The translations under genes were made by a program, and so were the position numbers. From Methanothrix sp. (GTDB lineage: Archaea > Halobacteriota > Methanosarcinia > Methanotrichales > Methanotrichaceae), in assembly GCA_026394565.1 (NCBI GenBank), contig JAPKYA010000119.1, positions 1 to 40,516 of the forward strand: DNA of 40,516 bases, read 5' to 3'. The notes beneath the pieces were generated by a model. It worked only from the letters and a program-made list of their open reading frames with translations. It did no database searches and was not told the origin of the DNA. This document shows, one piece after another, positions 33,868 to 40,516 of this stretch. Position 1 is the first letter of the stretch; each line of letters starts with the position of its first letter.

Positions 33868-36593
33868 TCAAGTTCCCGATGGGCAGGATGCAGTTTATAT
33901 GTGTTCTGTTTTTTTCATTTTCTCTGTGTCTGACAGGTTTAGATGTAGCACATGCGAAAAACTCTATTATCATTAACGAAATATTATTTAATCCGAATGG
34001 TCCGGACTCTGGCAAGGAATGGATAGAACTCGTAAACCCCTGCAATGAGACGAAAAATGTCTCTGGATGGACGATATCAAATGAAACTGGCATAGCGATC
34101 ACTTCGCTTCCAAACTGGGATGTGCCAGGCAAAGCCTATCTTGTTGTATGCTTTGGAAATGGCACAAATGACGACAATTTTGCAGATGGATCAGGCTATT
34201 ATTATACTAACTTTTCTGAAGAAATATTCAATAATTCAGAGGACGCATGTGGATTATTCAATAACACACCGAGCAACTCATCGATGGTTGATTTCATTTT
34301 ATGGAGCTGTTGCGGACCAAGACTTAAAGTTGAAGCATACAGTTATGCGCTAAATGCAGGAGTTTGGAACGCCAGCGATTATTTCGATATAAACTGGACC
34401 AAGAATGTTGTACTTGACGGTGAATCGATAGGAAGGGATAAAAATTCGACTGATAATGATAGTGTGGCCGATTGGAGCAGTCACGGTGGCAAAGATGCTT
34501 ATTTCGCGACTCCAGGATGGCCAAATGGAGGACCTCTCTTTTCGGTGAATGACAGCATCTTTTTCACCCAAGCTCAGGCAAACTCTATTTTAATTCACTA
34601 TGGATTTAATATTACCTATTCAAATCACAGCATCATTCAAAAATATGAAACAGATAATGATCTATTCGTGAATGCAAGCCACCATTTTGTCACTTCATAT
34701 GACAATAATACTGTTCTTTTTAGCGGATTTGGTGTTTTCCACTGGGATAGAATAAATTTGAGTTACTCAATGACTAAAATAAGCTTAAATCTATTCTCAA
34801 ATTATGGAGAGCTAGTCGCCATGAATTATAGCTCAGAAGAGAAAAGATCGGATAATAATTCAAAAAATATTACTCAAAAGGTTGTTGCTGTCTACTCAGT
34901 TCAGAAGAACAATAATAGCTATCAATCTAAGACCTATACTCACATTGGATTATTAAATGCAAGCTGTAATCAAAAATATATAGTCCAACTAATAAAGGAT
35001 AATTCAATAATTAAAACAAAGAATCTTACTGAGATTGATATGATACATTCATTCAATCACACGGAAAGTTGGGTGGACGGTTCAGAATCTCAAAATATTG
35101 GAAATAATACTTCTTTTTCTATGCATTCCAACACCTATATTAATCCTGATGACATCAACGAATTTGAGTCGATTTTTGATAAGTATCTTCTCAAGGAAGA
35201 GATAGGCACAGATTATAGCTTAGCAGAAAATGGATACTTCAGAAGCAATAGGATTGCTAGTAATTTATATTGCTCCTCTTGGAGATTCTCATTAGGGAAT
35301 AACTCTGGATATCTTATTAATATTTCTGGTTTTGGCTATCATGAATATACCAATTCTAGCAAAGGATTGGATATGCTTGGAAATGTCACATATGATCTAG
35401 ATGGTGTAGAGCGTAAGACAAAACAGTATTATATTGACGGAGAATTGTGGAAATCCTATGACCGACCTACTTTTATGTCTAAGGCTACTGCAGTATCTCT
35501 TGGCCTCGAGGCCGCTGGAGAGACGCTCTCTGCGACATTTATGCTTGCAGCGGGAGAATCGGCATCCTTAGCTACAATAGGGGGCGTGGCTGCTGGAGTG
35601 GTGCTACCTGTTCTGGTTGTTGACCAAGGCTATCAACTTTTTTTTACTTTAAAAGATCATATCCCGCCTACCATTTTAGTTGAACGCACTGTAGATAAAT
35701 GGGGGGAGTTATGTTTCAGATTACACGCATATACCGGTGTGTCATACGCAGGCATAGTTAATGAAGAAGAATTATTAAAAGGAGATTGCATTGAAAATGG
35801 AAAATGCACTGATGAACCTTTTAGTAGAGCATACACAGCAACCGATGTCTTAGGCAACTCCCGCACAATATATGTTACGGGGAGAGTTGATGGAATATCT
35901 TGTGACGATAAAAATCCATGTACAACTGACTATTGTGTTCAGGGGAGCGGAGAATGCCACCATGAGGCAAAATGCAAAGAAACTTGTTATCAATCACGCG
36001 AAAGTATGAGCGATTGTATTTGTGAGGTTCCCATTAATTGTGATGCTGGCGAGTGCAGCTACGAAAAAAAGGTTAAAAGCTGTAATGATGAAGATATCTG
36101 CACAGCGGACGTGTGCAATGATGGTCAATGCAGTCACATAAGAAATGATGACTGTCCAGAGGAAGAAAAGGAATGGTGCAAGGCAAAAGAGATCTGCGGA
36201 GACGGTATCGACAACAACGGGGATCTCATGGTCGATGAAGGCTGCAATTTCGGACTATACGTGGAGGATAATTCATGCAAAGATGATATCGTTGGAGTTG
36301 AGGTCGATGGAAAAAAGCTAGGAGAGACTCCTATTGGCGGAGGACAGTACTTTGACATCAGTGATCTCAAATCAGGAGATCATACTTTGTCAATTATTGG
36401 ATATTATTCTGGAGATGAAGATTATTATTGTGGTGAAAATAACATCGTAACATATGGTGTAGAGCTAACTGGTGGACTAAAGTTTCTGATTAAGAACAGC
36501 ATGGACTTTGCCGGTGTCAGAGATAGCGGAGGGGTTCCTCCATCCGGAATAGTAAGCTACATGATTCGCGTGCCTTATGGCAAAAAACCGTAA
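33864..36593 (+). CDS. Exported lamin-tail-domain, Cys-rich surface protein
   Basis: The 909-residue protein has a signal peptide (~1-31, ending DVAHA). It then has a lamin-tail domain (LTD) at ~33-215 ([38 protein letters not shown]), a domain found in extracellular proteins of bacteria and archaea. The middle (~216-540) is asparagine-rich, beta-like and unassigned. A hydrophobic Ala/Gly-rich part (~548-590) may be a membrane segment. The C-terminus is cysteine-rich: [12 protein letters not shown] from C680, and [10 protein letters not shown] from C778, a MopE-like calcium-binding motif. There is no sortase or archaeosortase signal at the end. Sequons abound, and it is coupled by a 4-bp overlap to the HEAT-repeat gene, implying one surface complex. 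Confidence 0.8.
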   Translation: MIKFPMGRMQFICVLFFSFSLCLTGLDVAHAKNSIIINEILFNPNGPDSGKEWIELVNPCNETKNVSGWTISNETGIAITSLPNWDVPGKAYLVVCFGNGTNDDNFADGSGYYYTNFSEEIFNNSEDACGLFNNTPSNSSMVDFILWSCCGPRLKVEAYSYALNAGVWNASDYFDINWTKNVVLDGESIGRDKNSTDNDSVADWSSHGGKDAYFATPGWPNGGPLFSVNDSIFFTQAQANSILIHYGFNITYSNHSIIQKYETDNDLFVNASHHFVTSYDNNTVLFSGFGVFHWDRINLSYSMTKISLNLFSNYGELVAMNYSSEEKRSDNNSKNITQKVVAVYSVQKNNNSYQSKTYTHIGLLNASCNQKYIVQLIKDNSIIKTKNLTEIDMIHSFNHTESWVDGSESQNIGNNTSFSMHSNTYINPDDINEFESIFDKYLLKEEIGTDYSLAENGYFRSNRIASNLYCSSWRFSLGNNSGYLINISGFGYHEYTNSSKGLDMLGNVTYDLDGVERKTKQYYIDGELWKSYDRPTFMSKATAVSLGLEAAGETLSATFMLAAGESASLATIGGVAAGVVLPVLVVDQGYQLFFTLKDHIPPTILVERTVDKWGELCFRLHAYTGVSYAGIVNEEELLKGDCIENGKCTDEPFSRAYTATDVLGNSRTIYVTGRVDGISCDDKNPCTTDYCVQGSGECHHEAKCKETCYQSRESMSDCICEVPINCDAGECSYEKKVKSCNDEDICTADVCNDGQCSHIRNDDCPEEEKEWCKAKEICGDGIDNNGDLMVDEGCNFGLYVEDNSCKDDIVGVEVDGKKLGETPIGGGQYFDISDLKSGDHTLSIIGYYSGDEDYYCGENNIVTYGVELTGGLKFLIKNSMDFAGVRDSGGVPPSGIVSYMIRVPYGKKP

Positions 36594-36605
36594 ATAACTG
36601 TTATC

Positions 36606-37397
36606 TCAGATAGACATCCGGCTTCTCTTTTCCAGGTAAGCCTGCAAGAAGTCTCTCACCAGGATAATTTCCGGCTCTATTGGCAGGCCGGCCAGCAGCC
36701 TTTTCAGGTAGCCTTTCTCTTTTATGCAGGCAATTGTGGCAGGAAAGTTGATGTCAAAAATCCAGCTCGAGTACATCAAACGCATGTCGCCCAAAGTTTT
36801 AAGTGCGGCAATCCTCACCATCTTTCCCTGCAGAATATCCGAGACGACTTCCGGAGAGATCTCCAGCTCATCGGTCAGACCGAAGTCGAGTGCCTGATTA
36901 GGATGCCGATCTCTCGTCTCAAAATGCAGAGCGACAATTCCCAGTATGTCCAGCTTGTCGGCATCCCGGATCAATCTCGAAAAGAGTGTAACGTCGGCCT
37001 TTTCAGTAATAGGGATCTGATACTTGTTGTGATGCCAGATGCTCTTTCTAATTATGTTCCGCTCTCTTTTCGGCAGGCAGGAAAGGACCCCTGATCTGTT
37101 GATAACCTTGAGGCCGAGCTTTGCATGATCCACAGTCTCGCCGTCATTGAAGGAGCCGAAATCCCTTAGCTGCTCGAATCGGCCCACATCGTGAAAGATG
37201 GCCAGCGCCTGGGCAAGGGCCAGATCATCTTCCTTCATGCCGAGGGATCTGGCGATTTTGGTGATGTTCTCGCAGACCCGGTAGGTATGCATAAGCTTGA
37301 GAATTATGTTCTTTTCATTCTCCGCATCCGGGCAATGGACGCGGCCGGCATAATCTTCAAACCATTTGTGGCAGAAAGAAAGGTGTTTTCCATCCAT
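36606..37397 (-). CDS. HD-domain metal-dependent hydrolase
   Basis: A 263-residue HD-superfamily protein with the metal ligands in order: H37 (LMHTYRVCENI), H69-D70 (AIFHDVGRFEQ) and D145 in LIRDADKLDILG, plus conserved H122/H123. Such enzymes cleave phosphate esters of nucleotides or cyclic nucleotides; the substrate is not determinable. The gene ends 12 bp from the convergent LTD gene and follows a 108-residue unknown gene by 9 bp on the same strand. It is the last member of the series beginning with ubiX. Confidence 0.88.
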   Translation of the reverse strand: MDGKHLSFCHKWFEDYAGRVHCPDAENEKNIILKLMHTYRVCENITKIARSLGMKEDDLALAQALAIFHDVGRFEQLRDFGSFNDGETVDHAKLGLKVINRSGVLSCLPKRERNIIRKSIWHHNKYQIPITEKADVTLFSRLIRDADKLDILGIVALHFETRDRHPNQALDFGLTDELEISPEVVSDILQGKMVRIAALKTLGDMRLMYSSWIFDINFPATIACIKEKGYLKRLLAGLPIEPEIILVRDFLQAYLEKRSRMSI

Positions 37398-37406
37398 GTT
37401 CTTTTT

Positions 37407-37733
37407 TCAGGCGCGATCTTTCTTAAAAGCAAATTTCATTTCCGAGCTGTCCACTTGCCATGCCCCCAGGCTCTCGTCCTTTACAAAGCCCATGGAAAGC
37501 CATAGCCCTCCAGGAAATGTGCTCTCTCCCGGGTGCTCTTCATTAAATCGGCAGAAGAGATCATAGACGGCATGCCATCCCTCTGCTCCCATGTGCGGCC
37601 TGCCCTCCAGAACATATTCTACCTCATCCCAGTTTGAGATGGCGATCTCTAAGAGAGCGATGAGTACATCGCATTCTTTATCGCAGAAGGAGAAGATGGC
37701 TCTTACCTTTTCTTCCCTTAAGATCGATTCCAT
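37407..37733 (-). CDS. Hypothetical protein, 108 aa
   Basis: This soluble, acidic protein (MESILREEKVRAIFSFCDKE, later PGGLWLSMGFVKDESLGAWQ) has no signal peptide or membrane segment. I do not recognise the family. An N-terminal helical region is followed by a beta-rich C-terminal half around residues 70-105. It sits between the Cys/His-rich small protein (21-bp gap) and the HD hydrolase (9-bp gap), all on the minus strand, so it is probably expressed with them. Confidence 0.6.
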   Translation of the reverse strand: MESILREEKVRAIFSFCDKECDVLIALLEIAISNWDEVEYVLEGRPHMGAEGWHAVYDLFCRFNEEHPGESTFPGGLWLSMGFVKDESLGAWQVDSSEMKFAFKKDRA

Positions 37734-37754
37734 AAGAAAATTGAATTCGGGATT

Positions 37755-37973
37755 TCAGTGATGCGCTCCATGCGCATCCCCGTGCGCGCCGTGGGGCGCA
37801 GCATCGGATCCTGCCTTGACGGCCAGGAAATCCTTATCGATATAGGCCTGATGTGCCAGATCCAGACACTCCTTGCAGATATTGAACATTTCATCCTTGG
37901 GGCCGTGAATAGTAGCCAAATTGAGCTTGATAGGTACCGTCTCCTTCTCAACAAGACACAGCGCGCACTTCAT
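37755..37973 (-). CDS. Small zinc-finger-like protein with His-rich tail
   Basis: The 72-residue product starts MKCALCLVEKE (C3-x2-C6), has a second pair CKEC (C33-x2-C36), and ends in a histidine-rich tail (HGAHGDAHGAHH). Two CxxC pairs suggest a zinc or other metal site in a ribbon fold. The histidine tail could bind nickel or zinc. I cannot name the family. It lies 51 bp after ubiX and 21 bp before a 108-residue unknown gene on the same strand. Confidence 0.68.
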   Translation of the reverse strand: MKCALCLVEKETVPIKLNLATIHGPKDEMFNICKECLDLAHQAYIDKDFLAVKAGSDAAPHGAHGDAHGAHH

Positions 37974-38024
37974 TTAATTCACCTTGTCACTCGCTCTGAT
38001 TCAAACGGTTATAAGCATTTCCTT

Positions 38025-38585
38025 TCAAGCGTCTCCTTTCCACCGGCGGTAAAGATCGTTCTCTACTCCGAGAAGATCGAGCACCCGGCCCACCAGCACA
38101 TCCACCAGATCATTTAGGCTTTGCGGCTTTCCGTAGAAGGCAGGGCAGGCCGGCAGGACAACTGCTCCCGCCTCGGCAACGGCGACCATGTTGCGCAGCT
38201 CTACCAGGCTTAAGGGAGTTTCTCTGGGAACTACTACCAGCCTCCTTTTCTCTTTGAGGCAGACGTCCGCTGCCCGGGTGATGAGAGTGTCCGAGGAGCC
38301 GCAGGCGATCGCGGAGAGCGTTCCCATGCTGCACGGGATTACGACCATGGCATCAAAGAGATGCGAGCCGCTGGCTATGGGCGCGGCAAAGTCGCGAGGC
38401 GAGTAAACGTGGTCTGCCAGATTTTCCACATCCTTTAGCAGAAAATCGGTCTCAATCTCGATGATCTTTGCAGCCGATTCGGTTATTACCAGATGGGTGA
38501 TGCAGCCCTTCTCCCGCAGGACCTGCAGGAGCCGAAAGGCGTACTGCACTCCCGATGCCCCGCTTATGCCCACAACGATTTCCAC
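38025..38585 (-). CDS. ubiX: UbiX/Pad1-type flavin prenyltransferase
   Basis: The 186-residue product matches UbiX: MEIVVGISGASGVQYAFRLL (FMN-binding N-terminus), IPCSMGTLSAIACGSSDTLI and VVVPRETPLSLVELRNM. UbiX prenylates FMN to prenylated FMN, the cofactor of UbiD-family decarboxylases. Its length and motifs are typical. Start is GTG at 38585. No ubiD gene is in the window. It heads the minus-strand series with the Cys/His-rich protein, an unknown protein and the HD hydrolase, though coupling across the 51-bp gap is not certain. Confidence 0.93.
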   Translation of the reverse strand: MEIVVGISGASGVQYAFRLLQVLREKGCITHLVITESAAKIIEIETDFLLKDVENLADHVYSPRDFAAPIASGSHLFDAMVVIPCSMGTLSAIACGSSDTLITRAADVCLKEKRRLVVVPRETPLSLVELRNMVAVAEAGAVVLPACPAFYGKPQSLNDLVDVLVGRVLDLLGVENDLYRRWKGDA

Positions 38586-38688
38586 ATAGATCCCCTCATT
38601 TACATTTTATGGTTTTCCAGTTGTTAGTTAGTCGCTCTGTGCGTACTCTGTGAATTATTATTCTATTCTCTCTCGCGCAGGGCTCTCT

Positions 38689-39363
38689 TCATCTTGCCAT
38701 CTCCTCCATCCTCAGTCGCAGAAGAAACTCACGAAAAGCATCCTCGTCTGGCCCGTCCGGCAAGCGGCTGGCCTCATATGCTTCTTCCAGCCGCCCCATC
38801 TTTTCCATGACCTCCTCGGCTCCAGGGGCATGCATGACGGGCGCGAAGCAAATCCTGCCCTCAGTGAGTAGCGCTATCCCGAAATCCATGGTTCGAAGGG
38901 CCGTCCTGTAGCCTTTGCCCGCAATCCCGGGCTTTTCCTCGGATTTGATCTGGCTTTCCGCCATCCCTTTAATGGAGTGGTAGGTCTGCCGGCAGAGGTT
39001 GGCCTGAACCAGGGCCGACAGCTCCTCCTGGATAATAGAAGGCTTAATGACGAGGGGGCTTGTGGCATACCAGATGGCATTGACGTTTCCCTTGATTAGC
39101 TGATTTATGAGGTGGCCGATCTCCCAGCCTAAGGTATCATAAATCTCCCCTCCCCGGGCTGTTATCAGCTGGCGTAGCGTGGGCGAAATCCTCTCGCCCC
39201 GCAAAATGGCTCTGGTGGGTGCGATATAAATCATCACCAGGTCTATATCGCTCTCTGGGCTCTGCATGCCCCACATGTGCGAGCCGACGCAACTGATAAA
39301 CAGGGTTTTCATCCTGTTGTTGGCGATTTCCGCCAGCTCCCGCAGATCGACGCATAGTTTCAT
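38689..39363 (-). CDS. Pol-beta superfamily nucleotidyltransferase (RlaP/YcgL-like)
   Basis: The 224-residue protein has the nucleotidyltransferase signature GSHMWGMQSPESDIDL (G27-S28, metal ligands D39 and D41), with a long helical C-terminal half (~100-224) resembling the DUF2204/RlaP group. Members transfer nucleotides to RNA, protein or small molecules; the partner is unknown. It lies 27 bp downstream of deoxyhypusine synthase on the same strand and may be co-transcribed with it. Separate from the ubiX series by 103 bp that contains a CTCTGTG-type motif. Confidence 0.82.
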   Translation of the reverse strand: MKLCVDLRELAEIANNRMKTLFISCVGSHMWGMQSPESDIDLVMIYIAPTRAILRGERISPTLRQLITARGGEIYDTLGWEIGHLINQLIKGNVNAIWYATSPLVIKPSIIQEELSALVQANLCRQTYHSIKGMAESQIKSEEKPGIAGKGYRTALRTMDFGIALLTEGRICFAPVMHAPGAEEVMEKMGRLEEAYEASRLPDGPDEDAFREFLLRLRMEEMAR

Positions 39364-39390
39364 CTTCTTCCACCGAAGCAGAATTATCTG

Positions 39391-40311
39391 CTACTTCTTT
39401 ATACGCTCCATCGTCGCCGCCACCATCATGGGCAGGGTAATGGTTGCGTCCCCGTAAACAGTGACAAATCTTGCTTTTTCCGATATCTTGCCCCAGGAGA
39501 CCGCCTCGGAGAGGGTGGCACCGGATAGGCCGCCGTTCTCGGGCGTGTCCGTGGTGAGCTGTATCGCGAGGTCGAAGCTATTAGGGGTGACGAGCATGGA
39601 CTGCAGGGCGAAGTTCTTGGGAGCGCCCCCGCCAACTATTACTATCCCCGATCTCTTGCATCCATAGCAGATGTCCACGATCTCCTTGATATCGGCAAAA
39701 GCATCTACCGTAAGCCTTTTTGTCTGGCTGTGCATCCAGGCCTGCAGGCCGATCATGGAGTCGGGCAATGCCGGGCAGAAGACGGGCACCGACATCTCGT
39801 AGGCTGAACGCAGGATGGATCTACCGTCATTGATTTGACTGCCTAAAATGCTCATCAGCTCTCTTCCTGAGAGTGTCTCCTCTCTATCAGGCAGGATTCT
39901 TTGCATCAGCTCCTCGAATGCGGCAAAGTCCTCGTCTCTCAGGAATACATCATAAATGCGGCTTTTTCCTTCCGCTCGCAGCGCGGCATCATCCGACTCG
40001 GCCTTCCCCAGGCAATGGCCGCCGAAGGACTCGATTATGTCATGGACAAGGTTGGCTCCCGTGATCACCAGCACATCTACATGGCCTTTTCTAATCAGAT
40101 CGGAGACGACATTTCTCATGCCCGCCGGAACCATCGCGCCGGAGAGCGTCAAGAATTTGGTGAAATCTCCAGAAAGCATTTTTTCGTAAATAGCCACAGC
40201 TTCCGCCAGTCTTCGAGCTCCAAAGCCGCACTGGCTCATTCTCTCCACCAGGGCATTTACACTCATCCCCGGCTCGATCTCCAGTTGATCTACCATCTGC
40301 ATTTTGTTCAC
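39391..40311 (-). CDS. dys: Deoxyhypusine synthase
   Basis: The 306-residue enzyme transfers the aminobutyl group of spermidine (or a relative) to a lysine of translation factor aIF5A, an NAD-dependent step. Family marks include DFTKFLTLSGAMVPAGMRN (NAD site), VIVGGGAPKNF and the catalytic-lysine motif EAVSWGKI (K275). The frame opens at GTG 40311; ATGs at 40302 and 40296 are alternative starts. Length is slightly short for the family. It is transcribed away from fpoA across a 125-bp divergent promoter region. Confidence 0.93.
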   Translation of the reverse strand: MNKMQMVDQLEIEPGMSVNALVERMSQCGFGARRLAEAVAIYEKMLSGDFTKFLTLSGAMVPAGMRNVVSDLIRKGHVDVLVITGANLVHDIIESFGGHCLGKAESDDAALRAEGKSRIYDVFLRDEDFAAFEELMQRILPDREETLSGRELMSILGSQINDGRSILRSAYEMSVPVFCPALPDSMIGLQAWMHSQTKRLTVDAFADIKEIVDICYGCKRSGIVIVGGGAPKNFALQSMLVTPNSFDLAIQLTTDTPENGGLSGATLSEAVSWGKISEKARFVTVYGDATITLPMMVAATMERIKK

Positions 40312-40393
40312 CTTAATAATGATAATATATCTTAAGATAGTCCCTGAAAATTGTGATTGAACTTATGCAACGCGTTATTTTTTCTCATAAACC

Positions 40394-40429
40394 TTTTATA
40401 CCAGGCCTTATGTTTAGCTTTTACGGAGG
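40394..40429 (+). promoter_or_regulatory. Promoter and ribosome site of fpoA
   Basis: A TATA-like TTTTATA (40394-40400) is about 40 bp upstream of the ATG, implying a transcript start near 40420. GGAGG (40425-40429) is a strong ribosome-binding site 7 bp before the start. Confidence 0.55.
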
Positions 40430-40436
40430 GTAAACA

Positions 40437-40516
40437 ATGGCCGGCGAACCGATGGCAGTGGTTAATTATATACCACTTATTATATTTTTGATAATGGGAG
40501 CTATAGTGCCCATTGC
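40437..40516 (+). CDS. fpoA: F420H2 dehydrogenase subunit A (FpoA/NuoA-like), cut by window edge
   Basis: The ATG at 40437 gives MAGEPMAVVNYIPLIIFLIM and then GAIVPI before the window ends. A short polar start followed by a membrane span with YIP at its head is the N-terminus of NuoA/FpoA subunits of the proton-pumping F420H2 dehydrogenase (complex I-like) of Methanosarcinales membranes. Only 26 codons are visible. In these organisms fpoA leads the fpoABCD... operon, which would continue to the right. The strong promoter supports a first gene. The identity rests on this short N-terminus. Confidence 0.6.
   Translation, partial: MAGEPMAVVNYIPLIIFLIMGAIVPI

Noticed and set aside
1-40516. CRISPR array or cas genes
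   Set aside because: No regularly spaced direct repeats with unique spacers and no Cas motifs were seen; the 12-bp units near 18661-18788 are contiguous and short.
1-40516. tRNA or rRNA genes
   Set aside because: No cloverleaf with a T-arm consensus and no rRNA-like conserved stretch was noticed by eye; a covariance search would be needed to exclude them fully.

Overview
The window looks like a chromosome segment of an acetoclastic methanogen of the order Methanosarcinales, most likely Methanothrix (Methanosaeta) or a close relative. The pointers are archaeal families (Cdc48/VAT ATPase, archaeal deoxyhypusine synthase, DUF2240, AglJ-type glycosyltransferase), the first codons of an fpoA-like F420H2 dehydrogenase gene at the right edge, archaeal TATA-like promoters, frequent GTG/TTG starts, and many large secreted proteins rich in N-glycosylation sequons. 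The genus is an inference from gene content; no rRNA or tRNA gene is present to confirm it. Left part (1-5200): a 5'-truncated TPR gene, a complete 158-bp MITE-like element with an 11-bp inverted repeat and a 5-bp target duplication, a frameshifted DUF2281 gene, and a minus-strand operon of one DUF2240 protein and two radical-SAM enzymes, the second starting at a 1-bp TAATG overlap. Surface/glycan region (5300-14600): two overlapping plus-strand genes for exported proteins (528 and 1448 aa). The larger combines a glycosidase-like barrel, cell-wall-binding-2-like segments, a gingipain-like C25 protease domain and C-terminal GWN repeats. Convergent to it is a minus-strand group of a radical-SAM protein, a phosphohexomutase and an AglJ-like membrane glycosyltransferase, which fits sugar supply and assembly for N-glycosylation. 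Defence island (14650-24540): an IS200 relic with a frameshifted TnpA, an orphan hairpin, and a type I restriction locus in decay. hsdM has an out-of-frame internal deletion, hsdS is split by a second MITE copy plus a deletion, and a Schlafen/RecG-like gene lacks its AlbA domain and has a frameshift; hsdR is intact. Between the wreckage and hsdR sits an intact divergent two-gene unit, an OLD/RecF-like ATPase with a small protein carrying a D-x18-ExK nuclease-like motif. This unit is the best candidate for an undescribed defence system. Right part (24600-40516): cdc48 with a hairpin/T-tract terminator, a phosphohistidine-phosphatase/membrane-domain fusion, a membrane-anchored alpha/beta hydrolase and small exported protein, and a two-gene operon for an exported HEAT-repeat solenoid (1175 aa, about thirty N-D-T/S-type sequons) and a lamin-tail/Cys-rich surface protein (909 aa). 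A minus-strand series follows: UbiX, a Cys/His-rich small protein, an unknown protein and an HD hydrolase; then a nucleotidyltransferase and deoxyhypusine synthase; then the divergent start of fpoA. The surface proteins and the glycosylation genes are plausibly linked, because nearly all exported products here carry many N-x-S/T sites. The island shows repeated loss-of-function changes beside one conserved pair.
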